Origin: an uncultured Sphingomonas sp.
GTDB taxonomy: Bacteria; Pseudomonadota; Alphaproteobacteria; Sphingomonadales; Sphingomonadaceae
Direction: 5' to 3'
NCBI RefSeq assembly: GCF_936927845.1
Contig: NZ_CAKZHV010000060.1
Location: 1-64,000 of the forward strand
DNA length: 64,000 bases
Below, one piece after another: positions 23,231-31,432 of the stretch. How positions within the stretch are numbered: the first letter of the stretch is position 1; every line of letters begins with the position of its first letter. Under the pieces are notes generated by a model. That model had not been told where the DNA came from. It ran no database searches and worked only from the letters and a program-made list of their open reading frames with translations. The translations under genes were made by a program, and so were the position numbers.

Positions 23231-24151
23231 ATGACCGCCAAGACGATCGCGCGCCTTGCTACGGCACCGACCAGCAGTGCCGACATCACCGACCTGTTCG
23301 ACTTCGTCGCCGCGCGCCCGCCCAAATCCGAGTTCGACACCCCGGAACCCGAGGGTCATACGCGTCGCCGTTACCGCACCGTGTGGATCAGCGACGTGCA
23401 TCTCGGCACGCGCGGGTGCAACGCAGACCTGCTGATCGACTTTCTGGATCATGTCGACAGCGACACGATGTACCTCGTCGGCGACATGATCGACGGCTGG
23501 CGGTTGAAGAAGCGCTTCTACTGGCCCGCCGCGCACAACGACGTGGTGTGGCGGCTGATGAAGCGCGCGCGCCGCGGCACGCGGATGATCTACATTCCGG
23601 GCAACCACGACGAGATGTTCCGCCAGTTCGCGGGTCTCGACTTCGGCGGCATCCAGATCCGGCGCCGTGCGATCCACGAAACCGCCGACGGCCGCCGCCT
23701 GCTGGTGCTGCACGGCGACGAGTTCGACGCGATCACGCTGGCGCACACCTGGCTCGCGCACGTGGGCGACGTCGCCTATCACGCGCTGATGGAGGTGAAC
23801 CGCTGGGTCAACGCCTTCCGCCGCCGCGCCGGCATGCCCTATTGGTCGCTGTCGAAACACGCCAAGGCGAAGGTGAAGAACGCGGTCGCGTTCATCTCGC
23901 GCTTCGAAGAGGTCGTCGCGCAGGCGGCGGGGTCGCGCGGCGTCGACGGCGTCGTGTGTGGTCACATCCACACCGCCGAAATCCGCGACATCGCGGGGGT
24001 CGCTTATTACAACGACGGCGACTGGGTGGAGGGATGCACCGCGCTGGTCGAGCATCACGACGGACGGATGGAGCTGCTTCACTGGGCCGACGAGATCGCG
24101 CGTCGCACGCGCGAGAGCGCCGCGGTCGCGCCGCTGACGCTCGCGGCCTGA
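23231..24151 (+). CDS. LpxH-like metallophosphoesterase
   Basis: A 306-residue calcineurin-type phosphoesterase. Motifs in order: WISDVHLGTRG (DxH), VGDMIDGW (GDxxD), PGNHDE (GNHD/E), LHGDEFD and GHIHTAEI. The family includes UDP-2,3-diacylglucosamine diphosphatase (LpxH) and close relatives. The first 50 residues are an extra, poorly conserved stretch. The following glycosyltransferase GTG lies five bases after the stop, so the two are one operon. In sphingomonads, which carry glycosphingolipids instead of LPS, the phosphoesterase may act on a different lipid intermediate; this is inference. Confidence 0.8.
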   Translation: MTAKTIARLATAPTSSADITDLFDFVAARPPKSEFDTPEPEGHTRRRYRTVWISDVHLGTRGCNADLLIDFLDHVDSDTMYLVGDMIDGWRLKKRFYWPAAHNDVVWRLMKRARRGTRMIYIPGNHDEMFRQFAGLDFGGIQIRRRAIHETADGRRLLVLHGDEFDAITLAHTWLAHVGDVAYHALMEVNRWVNAFRRRAGMPYWSLSKHAKAKVKNAVAFISRFEEVVAQAAGSRGVDGVVCGHIHTAEIRDIAGVAYYNDGDWVEGCTALVEHHDGRMELLHWADEIARRTRESAAVAPLTLAA

Positions 24152-24156
24152 ACCCT

Positions 24157-25179
24157 GTGCGGATCGCGATCGTCACCGATGCCTGGGCACCGCAGGTCAA
24201 TGGCGTCGTCCGCACGCTGGAGGCAACGCGTGCGCACCTGCTCGCGGCGGGACACGAGGTGCTGGTGATCGCGCCCGACGCCTTTGCCAGCCTGCCGTGC
24301 CCGACCTATCCCGAGATCCGTCTCGCGCTCGCGGGGCGATCCGCGGTCGGCCGCCGCTTGGCCGCCTTCGCGCCGCACGCGATCCATGTCGCGACCGAGG
24401 GCCCGCTCGGGCTCGCGGCCCGGCGCTGGTGCGGCGTGCGCGCGCTGCCGTTCACCACCGCCTATCACACGCAATTCCCCGATTACGTATCTGCGCGCAC
24501 CGGCGTCGATCCCGAATGGGTGTGGCGCTACGTTCGCTGGTTCCACGCCGCGGCCGAGGCCGTGCTCGTCTCCACCCCGACGATCGCCGACACGCTCCAC
24601 CACCACGGTCTTGCGCACACACGACTGTGGGGGCGCGGCGTCGACCTCGACTGCTTCACGCCCACCGGTGCGACTGACCCGACGATCCGCGCGCTGCCCG
24701 GCCCCGTGCTGCTCTACGTCGGGCGTGTCGCGGTGGAGAAGAACCTCGACGCATTCCTCGCCGCACCCGTTGCGTGCAGCAAGGTGGTGATCGGCGACGG
24801 TCCCGCGCTTGCCACTCTGCAACAGCGTTTTCCCGCCGCCCACTTCCTCGGCCGCCGGTCGGGCGCCGCGCTCGCCGCCGCTTATCGCAGCGCCGACGCG
24901 TTCGTCTTTCCCAGCCGCACCGACACGTTCGGGCTCGTGATGATCGAGGCGATCGCCTGCGGCACGCCGGTCGCCGCCTTTCCGGTCGCCGGGCCGATCG
25001 ACGTGCTGACCGGCGCGACCGGGGCGATGAACGACGATCTCGGCCGCGCGATCGACACCGCGCTGACGCTCGATCGTGCCGCCTGCGCCGCCGCCGGGCA
25101 GCGCTTCACCTGGGCTGCCAGCACCGAACAGTTCCTCGCCGCCCTCCAGCCGATCGGCGCGGCGCGCCTCGCCGCCTGA
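24157..25179 (+). CDS. Glycosyltransferase family 4 (GT-B)
   Basis: The 340-residue GT-B enzyme starts at GTG 24157 with RIAIVTDAWAPQVNGVVRTLEAT, the opening of GT4 mannosyl- or glucuronosyltransferases of the MgtA/PimB type. LLYVGRVAVEKNLDAFL and the late FPSRTDTFGLVMIEAIACGTPV carry the EX7E sugar-nucleotide motif. It lies five bases after the LpxH-like gene. The likely role is glycosylation of a membrane lipid with an activated sugar. A hairpin follows its end. Confidence 0.87.
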   Translation: MRIAIVTDAWAPQVNGVVRTLEATRAHLLAAGHEVLVIAPDAFASLPCPTYPEIRLALAGRSAVGRRLAAFAPHAIHVATEGPLGLAARRWCGVRALPFTTAYHTQFPDYVSARTGVDPEWVWRYVRWFHAAAEAVLVSTPTIADTLHHHGLAHTRLWGRGVDLDCFTPTGATDPTIRALPGPVLLYVGRVAVEKNLDAFLAAPVACSKVVIGDGPALATLQQRFPAAHFLGRRSGAALAAAYRSADAFVFPSRTDTFGLVMIEAIACGTPVAAFPVAGPIDVLTGATGAMNDDLGRAIDTALTLDRAACAAAGQRFTWAASTEQFLAALQPIGAARLAA

Positions 25180-25261
25180 AGCGCGCGGACGCGCGGCGCC
25201 GCCGCGACCTGCACGCCCCGCTTGCCCTCGCCCGCCCCACGCACTAAGTCCAAAATGTTGC

Positions 25262-25292
25262 GGCCGCTCCGGTAAGGGGCGGCCCTTTGCAT
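25262..25292 (+). terminator. Possible terminator or leader hairpin between glycosyltransferase and trcR
   Basis: GGCCGC (25262-25267) with GCGGCC (25279-25284) forms a short GC-rich stem followed by CTTTGCATTT. The T-run is weak. It may end the glycosyltransferase transcript or be part of the trcR leader, since trcR starts only about 20 bases later. Confidence 0.4.
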
Positions 25293-25307
25293 TTATGGAG
25301 TTCCCGC

Positions 25308-25994
25308 ATGGCCCAGCCGCTCATGCCCCACGCCACCGCTTCCTGGCTGGTCGACAATACCGCGCTCTCGTTCGAGCAGATCGCCGACTTCTGCGGCCTC
25401 CACATTCTGGAGGTGCAGGCGATCGCGGACGACACCGCCGCGACCAAGCTCACGGGGCGCGATCCGATCCGCGCGCACGAGGTGACGCAGGAAGAGGTCG
25501 ACCGCGCGCAGGCCGACCCCGACTATCGCATGCAGATGACCAAGGGGCCCGAGCAGGTCCGCCGCACCAAGGGGCCGCGCTATACCCCGGTGTCAAAGCG
25601 GCAGGACAAGCCCGACGGCATCGCCTGGATCATCCGCAACCACCCTGAGATTTCGGACGGGCAGATCTCGCAGCTGATCGGCACCACGCGCACGACGATC
25701 GCCGCGATCCGCGATCGCAGCCACTGGAACATCGCCAACATCACGCCGAAGGACCCGGTCACGCTCGGCCTCACCAGCCAGCGCGAGCTCGACGCTGCGG
25801 TCAACAAGGCGGCAAAGGCGGCAGGCATCGAGCAGCAGCAGACCGACACCCGTCTCGACGGCGACCGTCAGGCGCTGATCGCGTCGCTGCGTGCCGAGCG
25901 CGATCAGGCCGCGCGCGACGCCGAGAACATCGAGAACGGCTACGACGAGGGCGCCACCGCGCGCCCGGCGTTCGAGGACCCGTTCCGCCGCTGA
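25308..25994 (+). CDS. trcR: TrcR-type cell cycle regulator (DUF1013)
   Basis: A 228-residue DUF1013 protein, the family to which TrcR belongs. It has SWLVDNTALSFEQIADFCGLH, then IRNHPEISDGQISQLIGTT, which reads as a DNA-binding helix-turn-helix. The family is alphaproteobacteria-specific and has been described as a cell-cycle transcriptional regulator; that role is from family knowledge. The C-terminal half has a Glu/Arg-rich helix (SLRAERDQAARDAENIENG). ATG 25308 has TGGAG upstream. A strong terminator follows at 26041. Confidence 0.9.
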   Translation: MAQPLMPHATASWLVDNTALSFEQIADFCGLHILEVQAIADDTAATKLTGRDPIRAHEVTQEEVDRAQADPDYRMQMTKGPEQVRRTKGPRYTPVSKRQDKPDGIAWIIRNHPEISDGQISQLIGTTRTTIAAIRDRSHWNIANITPKDPVTLGLTSQRELDAAVNKAAKAAGIEQQQTDTRLDGDRQALIASLRAERDQAARDAENIENGYDEGATARPAFEDPFRR

Positions 25995-26040
25995 GCCACG
26001 CGCCGGCTGTCTGACAGCCTGGCCGTGCGACGTACGAGAG

Positions 26041-26072
26041 CCGCGACCGGAACGCCGGTCGCGGTTCTTTGC
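26041..26072 (+). terminator. Rho-independent terminator of trcR
   Basis: A perfect 10-bp stem CCGCGACCGG (26041-26050) and CCGGTCGCGG (26055-26064), with loop AACG, is followed by TTCTTTGC. It lies 46 bases after the trcR stop. Confidence 0.9.
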
Positions 26073-26158
26073 ATCATCGATCCAGGTCGACCGTCATCTC
26101 GGAACGCCACGAAGCGGATCGCCGGGGCTGCGATGTCAGACCCACACGCGACCACCAC

Positions 26159-26243
26159 CGTCATCCCGGACTTTATCCGCGATCCCGCTGCCTTCTCCCG
26201 CCCCGTCCAGAAAGCGGGACCCCGGATCAGGTCCGGGGTGACG
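26159..26243. repeat. REP-like palindromic element, copy 3
   Basis: It begins CGTCATCCCGGAC and ends CCCGGATCAGGTCCGGGGTGACG, with a central GATCCCGC/AGCGGGAC pairing. The first half is less conserved than in other copies (TTTATCCGCGATC). It lies between trcR and the MBL gene. Confidence 0.85.
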
Positions 26244-26430
26244 AATGGATGTGCGTCAGGGCCGCAGCGAAACGGTCCGAAGTGACCGTTCACTTATCCG
26301 ACATCCTGCTTTCGCGTGACCTTCCGCGTCGCCCACCCGGCCGGCACGCCCGACCGCCGACGCCCGCATTAAGCCGCCCGCTTCATTATCTGCGTGACGC
26401 CGCCCACTCACGCCCGCTAGCGTCCGCGGC

Positions 26431-27528
26431 ATGGCGATACACCACCAGCGCGGATTGATCGGCGACGAGGGACTGACCCCGACCAGCGCCGCCGGCCTCA
26501 CCTATCCGTTCGGTGACCACGCGCCGCGTCCCGGCGAGCTGGTGACGATCGCGCCCGGCATCCGCTGGTGGCGCGTGCCGATGTCGGGGCCGCTCAAGCA
26601 CGTCAACGGACTGGTCCTCGACGATCACGACGAGCACGGCCCCGCGCTGCTCGCCATCGACACCGGCACTGCCAGCCCGCGCACGACCGAGGCGTGGCGC
26701 GCGATCCTCGACGGTCCGCTCGCCGGAGAGCGGATCGGGCGCATCCTGTGCACCCACATGCACCCCGATCATCTCGGGCTCGCCGGCTGGCTGTCGCGGC
26801 GGTTCGACGATGCACCGATCCTGATGACGCGCACCGAATGGCTGACCGCGCGAATGCTATCGTCCGACGCGCGACCCGAGGTGCCAGACGAGCAGGTCGC
26901 CTTCTGGCGCGGCGCGGGCTGGAACGACGACCAGATCGCCGAGGCCAGCAAGGGCGGCTTCGCGCGCTTTGCCAAGATGATCTCAGCGCTGCCGCTCGGC
27001 TACACCCGCATCCGGGACGGCGAGGTGCTGCGCATCGGCGACGCCGACTGGCACGTGGTGGTGGGCAGCGGCCACTCGCCCGAGCACGCCTGCCTGGTCG
27101 ACTACGAGCGCCGCATCCTGATCGCGGGCGATCAAGTGTTGCCGCGGATCAGCTCCAACATCTCGCTCCACGCCGGCGAGCCCGGCGCGGACCCGCTCGG
27201 CGACTGGCTGTCCTCGATCGCGCGGTTCCGGCGATTGCCCGACGACCTGCTCGTCCTGCCCGGCCACGGCGACCCGTTCCACGGCCTCCACGCGCGGCTC
27301 GACGCGCTGGAACAGGAGCATCGCGACCGGCTCGACGCGCTCGTCGCGCACATGACCGAGCCGCGCCGCGCGGTTGATTGCTTCGCGCAATTGTTCCGCC
27401 GTCCGATCGGCCCCGACGTGATCGGCATGGCGACCGGCGAAGCGCTCGCGCATCTGCGCCACCTGGAGGTCACCGCCCGCGCGGTCCGCACCACGCGGGA
27501 CGGCGCGTGGTGGTATTCGCGCGCCTGA
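26431..27528 (+). CDS. Metallo-beta-lactamase fold hydrolase
   Basis: A 365-residue MBL-fold enzyme. The metal motif HMHPDH is in CTHMHPDHLGLAGWL (about 109); further ligands are in VVGSGHSPEHACLVD, LIAGDQVLP and LPGHGDPFHG. The N terminus has LLAIDTGTA. Such enzymes are thiolesterases, lactonases or glyoxalase-II-like hydrolases; the substrate is unknown. It is followed after 17 bases by the exonuclease gene. Confidence 0.88.
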   Translation: MAIHHQRGLIGDEGLTPTSAAGLTYPFGDHAPRPGELVTIAPGIRWWRVPMSGPLKHVNGLVLDDHDEHGPALLAIDTGTASPRTTEAWRAILDGPLAGERIGRILCTHMHPDHLGLAGWLSRRFDDAPILMTRTEWLTARMLSSDARPEVPDEQVAFWRGAGWNDDQIAEASKGGFARFAKMISALPLGYTRIRDGEVLRIGDADWHVVVGSGHSPEHACLVDYERRILIAGDQVLPRISSNISLHAGEPGADPLGDWLSSIARFRRLPDDLLVLPGHGDPFHGLHARLDALEQEHRDRLDALVAHMTEPRRAVDCFAQLFRRPIGPDVIGMATGEALAHLRHLEVTARAVRTTRDGAWWYSRA

Positions 27529-27545
27529 CACACCATTTACGTTCC

Positions 27546-28325
27546 GTGTCGAGCTTCACCACCCGCCCCCGCCCATTGCCGCAGATCGTTCGCGTCATCG
27601 ACCTGGAAACCACCGGCTCCGCCCCGCCCGCGCACGCCGTGTGCGAGGTCGGCTGGCAGGACGTGGCACTGGGCGAGGACGGTCGTTGGGAGCTTCACGG
27701 TGACGGCGGCAACATCCTGGTCAACCCAGGGCGCCCGATGCCGCCCGTCACGCAGGCGATCCACCACATCCGCGACGAGGACGTCGCCGACGCGCCTTAC
27801 TGGCACGACGTCGCGCGCCAGGTGCTCGACCCCTACCCGCGCCGCATCGCGCTCGCCGCCCACCGCGCCGCATTCGAGGAGCAGTTCTGCACGCCCGCGT
27901 TCACGCGCAACGCCGACTGGATCTGCACGTGGAAATGCGCGCTGCGGCTTTGGCCCGACAGCCCGTCCTTCTCCAATCAGGTGCTGCGTTACTGGCGCAA
28001 GCCGCACGGGCTTGAGCACGAACGCGGCCTGCCGGCGCACCGCGCCTTCCCCGATGCCTATGTCACCGCGCATCACGTGCGTGATCAGTTGAACGAGGCG
28101 AGCGTCGCGCAGTTGGTCGAATGGTCGAACGAGCCAGGCCTGCTGCCGCGCGTCCGCTACGGCCCCGATCGTGGCAAGGAATGGCGCGAGATCGAGGAGG
28201 AGAGCCTGGTCAAGTTCATGACCGATCGCGATCCCGATATCCGCTTCACCGCCGAAACCGAGATGGCACGGCGGCGCGGTGGCGGTCATGTCGGCCGCGC
28301 GACCGCGCAGGAACTGCTGCTGTAA
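27546..28325 (+). CDS. 3'-5' exonuclease, DEDDh/DnaQ fold
   Basis: A 259-residue DnaQ-like exonuclease. IVRVIDLETTGSAPPAHAV has the Exo I Asp-Glu pair, AAHRAAFEEQF the Exo II region, and LPAHRAFPDAYVTAHHVRD the Exo III His and Asp, matching DEDDh enzymes. A C-terminal tail of about 60 residues follows, with charged residues. The start is GTG 27546, because codons upstream would read into the MBL gene. It could act in repair or RNA processing; the substrate (DNA or RNA) cannot be told. Confidence 0.85.
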   Translation: MSSFTTRPRPLPQIVRVIDLETTGSAPPAHAVCEVGWQDVALGEDGRWELHGDGGNILVNPGRPMPPVTQAIHHIRDEDVADAPYWHDVARQVLDPYPRRIALAAHRAAFEEQFCTPAFTRNADWICTWKCALRLWPDSPSFSNQVLRYWRKPHGLEHERGLPAHRAFPDAYVTAHHVRDQLNEASVAQLVEWSNEPGLLPRVRYGPDRGKEWREIEEESLVKFMTDRDPDIRFTAETEMARRRGGGHVGRATAQELLL

Positions 28326-28350
28326 ACACCGGAACCGGCGGCGATCATAA

Positions 28351-28370
28351 CCTATCGCACTTGTGATAGG
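28351..28370. promoter_or_regulatory. Inverted repeat before the phosphorelay genes
   Basis: CCTATC (28351-28356) and GATAGG (28365-28370) form an inverted repeat 28 bases before the sensor kinase ATG and 25 bases after the exonuclease stop. It could be an operator or a short hairpin. There is no T-run, so a terminator is less likely. Confidence 0.35.
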
Positions 28371-28397
28371 TCCGTTTAGCTGCTTATCGCGGGCGCG

Positions 28398-29912
28398 ATG
28401 GCCCGTTCGTCCACCCTGTTCGTGTCCCCCGCCGAGAGCCCGATCGGGAAGCGGCTGACCGCGCTGATGTCGATCGGCTTTCTCGCGCTCGTCGCCGCCG
28501 GGATCGCGGCGGCGTGGATGACGCAGCGCAATCAGGTCCACGCACGCTGGGTCGAGCACACCTACCGTGTCGAGAACACCATCCTCGACCTGCGTCGCCT
28601 GATAGAGGAAGGCGAAACGACGCGGCGCGGATATCTGCTCGCACCCGACGTCCCGATCCTCAAGGATGCGTACCGAAAGGCGGCCCAGGCCCTGCCGCTG
28701 CGGCTCGCCGCGCTCAACGATCTGATCGCGGACAACGATTTGCAGCGCCGCAATCTGGTGACGCTCAACCGCCAACTCGTCCCGATCGTCGAAGCGCGCG
28801 CGCGCTCTATCGCGCTGATCGATGGGGGCGACGTGGCGGAAGCGCGCGACCTGTTCCGCGCCGAAACCGCCTCGCGTCGCATGATCGGCGTGCGCCGCAC
28901 GATGGACCGCATGATCGGGATCGAGCGCGTCCTGCTCACGCAGCGTGATCGCGAATTGCAGAACGCGATCCGCACCTTCTACATCATGCTGGCGCTGACG
29001 GGCGTGCTGCTGGTTCTGGTTGCGGCGATCTCGCTCGCGGCCGTCCTGTCCTATACCCGCGACCTCGCCCGCTCGCGCGACACCTTGAACGAGTTGAACG
29101 CCAATCTCGAGACGATCGTGCAGGATCGCACCGCCGACCTGACGCGCGCGAACGAGGAGATCCAGCGGTTCGCCTATATCGTCAGCCACGACTTGCGCTC
29201 CCCGCTCGTCAACGTGATGGGCTTCACCGCCGAACTCGAAGCCTCGACCCAGTCGCTCTCCACGCTGATCGATCGTGCCGAGGCGGAGGCGCCGCAGCTC
29301 GTCAGCGAAGACGCGCGCCTGGCGGTGCGCGAGGATCTGCCCGAGGCGATCGGTTTCATCCGCACCTCGACGCAGAAGATGGACCGGCTGATCAACGCCA
29401 TCCTGATGCTGTCGCGCCAGGGGCGTCGCGTGCTGTCGCCCGAGCCGATCGACATGGTCGCCTTGCTCGAGAACATTCGCGACGCGATGACGCACCGGCT
29501 GACCGAGGCCGACGCCGAGCTGGTGATCGAGCAGCCGATGCCCGACCTCGTCAGCGATCGGTTCTCGATCGACCAGATCCTCTCCAACCTCGTCGACAAT
29601 GCGGTGAAATATCTGAAACCGGGCGTCCCCGGCCGAATCACCGTGCGCGGGCGTCGGCTGGGCGGCCGCGCGGTCATCGAAGTGTGCGACAACGGTCGCG
29701 GCATCGATCCGCGCGATCATGCGCGCGTCTTCGACCTGTTTCGCCGTTCGGGCACGCAGGATCGGCCCGGCGAGGGCATCGGGCTCGCCACCGTCCGCGC
29801 GCTCGTCTTCCGTCTCGGCGGACATATCGATGTTTCATCGACACTTGGCGAAGGGGCCACCTTCCGCCTAACGCTTCCGCTCTCGCTCGAACCGCAGGAC
29901 CGAACCGAATGA
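28398..29912 (+). CDS. Sensor histidine kinase with CHASE3 sensory domain
   Basis: The 504-residue kinase has a membrane helix at about 20-42, a CHASE3-like extracytoplasmic region (about 43-195, with LDLRRLIEEGETTRRGYLLA), a second helix at about 197-217, a dimerisation domain with the phospho-accepting His264 in IVSHDLRSPLVN, and an HATPase_c domain (NLVDNAVKYL, DNGRGID, GEGIGLATVRALV). The CHASE3 ligand is unknown. It overlaps the response regulator gene by four bases (ATGA). It appears to be the input of a three-gene phosphorelay. Confidence 0.93.
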   Translation: MARSSTLFVSPAESPIGKRLTALMSIGFLALVAAGIAAAWMTQRNQVHARWVEHTYRVENTILDLRRLIEEGETTRRGYLLAPDVPILKDAYRKAAQALPLRLAALNDLIADNDLQRRNLVTLNRQLVPIVEARARSIALIDGGDVAEARDLFRAETASRRMIGVRRTMDRMIGIERVLLTQRDRELQNAIRTFYIMLALTGVLLVLVAAISLAAVLSYTRDLARSRDTLNELNANLETIVQDRTADLTRANEEIQRFAYIVSHDLRSPLVNVMGFTAELEASTQSLSTLIDRAEAEAPQLVSEDARLAVREDLPEAIGFIRTSTQKMDRLINAILMLSRQGRRVLSPEPIDMVALLENIRDAMTHRLTEADAELVIEQPMPDLVSDRFSIDQILSNLVDNAVKYLKPGVPGRITVRGRRLGGRAVIEVCDNGRGIDPRDHARVFDLFRRSGTQDRPGEGIGLATVRALVFRLGGHIDVSSTLGEGATFRLTLPLSLEPQDRTE

Positions 29913-30364
29913 ACGCCCCCAATCCTCAATCCGTCAACATCGTGATGATCGAGGACGACGAGGGCCACGCGCGCCTGATCGAGAAGAACATCCGCCGCGC
30001 GGGCATCCTGAACGACATCCGCCATTTCACCGACGGCACCACCGCGCTCGATTACCTGTTCAACGCCGAAGACGGTCCGCAGCGCAACGGCCCCGCGCTC
30101 GTCCTGCTCGACCTGAACTTGCCCGACATGAGCGGCACCGACATTCTCGCGCGCATCAAGGGCAGCGACGGACCGGTGCGTCGCACTCCCGTCGTCGTGC
30201 TGACCACCACCGACGACAAGGTCGAGATCCAGCGCTGCTACGATCTGGGCGCCAACGTCTACATCACCAAGCCGGTCAATTACGAGAGCTTCGCGCAGGC
30301 GATCCGGCAGCTCGGCCTGTTCCTGTCGGTGATCCAGGTGCCCAACCTGGACGACGGGCGCTAA
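29909..30364 (+). CDS. Response regulator, single receiver domain
   Basis: The 151-residue protein is one receiver domain with no output domain. Acidic residues EDD lie near 15-17, Asp68 in LVLLDLNLPD is the phosphorylation site, TTT follows at about 97, and Lys in ITKPVNYESF completes the set. It resembles Rcp1/CheY-type regulators found beside phytochrome-like kinases. The ATG overlaps the kinase stop. It probably accepts phosphate from the kinase and may pass it on or act by protein contact. Confidence 0.92.
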   Translation: MNAPNPQSVNIVMIEDDEGHARLIEKNIRRAGILNDIRHFTDGTTALDYLFNAEDGPQRNGPALVLLDLNLPDMSGTDILARIKGSDGPVRRTPVVVLTTTDDKVEIQRCYDLGANVYITKPVNYESFAQAIRQLGLFLSVIQVPNLDDGR

Positions 30365-30370
30365 GCTGGC

Positions 30371-31396
30371 GTGAGCGTGCGCCGCGTCCTCTACATCGAC
30401 GACGACGCCGGTATCCGCCGGTTGGTCTCGCGCGCGCTGCAGCGTCGCGGCTACGCGGTGACGACCGCGGACGGCGGTGAGGCGGGCGTCGCCGCGGCGG
30501 CGAGCGAGCGGTTCGATCTGGTTGCGGTCGACCATTACATGCCCGGGATCGACGGGCTGGAGACGCTCGCTCGGTTGCGCGCGCTGCCCGATGCACCCGC
30601 GATCGTCTACGTCACCGGATCGGAGGAAAGTCGCGTCGCGATTGCCGCACTGCGCGCCGGTGCCGCCGATTATGTCGTAAAGACGCCGGGCGAGGATTTC
30701 TTCGACCTACTGGACGCGAGCTTCGCGCAGGTGATCGAGCGCCGCGCGCTGGAGCAGCAGACGCTGCGCGCCGAGGAGGATCTGCGCGCCAGCAATGCGC
30801 GGCTGGAGGCATTGCTCGCCGAGGTCAATCACCGCGTCGCCAACTCGCTCCAGCTCGTCTCGGCGATGGTGCGGATGCAATCGAGCGCGCTCTCCGACCC
30901 TGCCGCGCGCGCCGCACTGGAGGACACGCAGCGCCGCATCACCGCGATCGCGCAGGTCCACCGTCGTCTCTACACCGGCGACGCGGTCGAGAGCGTCGAC
31001 ATGCACGAATATCTGACCGCGCTGATCGACGAACTGACCGCGACCTGGTCGACCCCCGCCACGCCGCGCGCGCTGAAGCTCGCGGCCGAGCCGGTGCGGC
31101 TGCCGACCGACCGCGCGGTGTCACTGGGCGTGATCGTCACCGAACTGGTCAGCAACGCGTGCAAATACGCCTATCCGCACGGGCCGGGCGAGGTGCGCGT
31201 CGCGCTGACGCGCGAGGGCGACGCACGCTTCCGCCTGTCGGTCGAGGATGACGGTGTCGGCATCGGCGACGCGGTGCCCAAGGGAACGGGGGTCGGCACC
31301 AAGCTGATCCGCGCGATGGCGCAGAGCCTCGACACGATCGTCGAATACGATTCGACCCACCGCGGCACCCGCGCGATCCTCGCCGGTACGCTCTGA
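30371..31396 (+). CDS. Receiver domain fused to HisKA_2-type histidine kinase
   Basis: The 341-residue protein has a reversed order: an N-terminal receiver (about 1-120, Asp54 in LVAVDHYMPG, Lys in YVVKTPGED), a coiled helix, and a C-terminal HisKA_2/HWE-like kinase with His154 in EVNHRVANSLQLV. The HATPase domain has ELVSNACKYAYPHG and DDGVGIGD. It starts at GTG 30371, six bases after the response regulator. Such proteins put a kinase under receiver control. The output target is not in the operon. Confidence 0.9.
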   Translation: MSVRRVLYIDDDAGIRRLVSRALQRRGYAVTTADGGEAGVAAAASERFDLVAVDHYMPGIDGLETLARLRALPDAPAIVYVTGSEESRVAIAALRAGAADYVVKTPGEDFFDLLDASFAQVIERRALEQQTLRAEEDLRASNARLEALLAEVNHRVANSLQLVSAMVRMQSSALSDPAARAALEDTQRRITAIAQVHRRLYTGDAVESVDMHEYLTALIDELTATWSTPATPRALKLAAEPVRLPTDRAVSLGVIVTELVSNACKYAYPHGPGEVRVALTREGDARFRLSVEDDGVGIGDAVPKGTGVGTKLIRAMAQSLDTIVEYDSTHRGTRAILAGTL

Positions 31397-31432
31397 CGCC
31401 AAGACCGCGTCGCGGACGTCCCCGCCCGCCGG

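Larger units (their letters stand above)
25995..26430. other. Gap with terminator and REP-like element, no gene seen
   Basis: The 436-base gap holds a small hairpin (GGCTGT..ACAGCC at 26005-26019), the terminator at 26041-26072 and a REP-like element at 26159-26243. The rest (26244-26430) is non-coding to my reading and should contain the promoter of the MBL gene. Confidence 0.6.
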
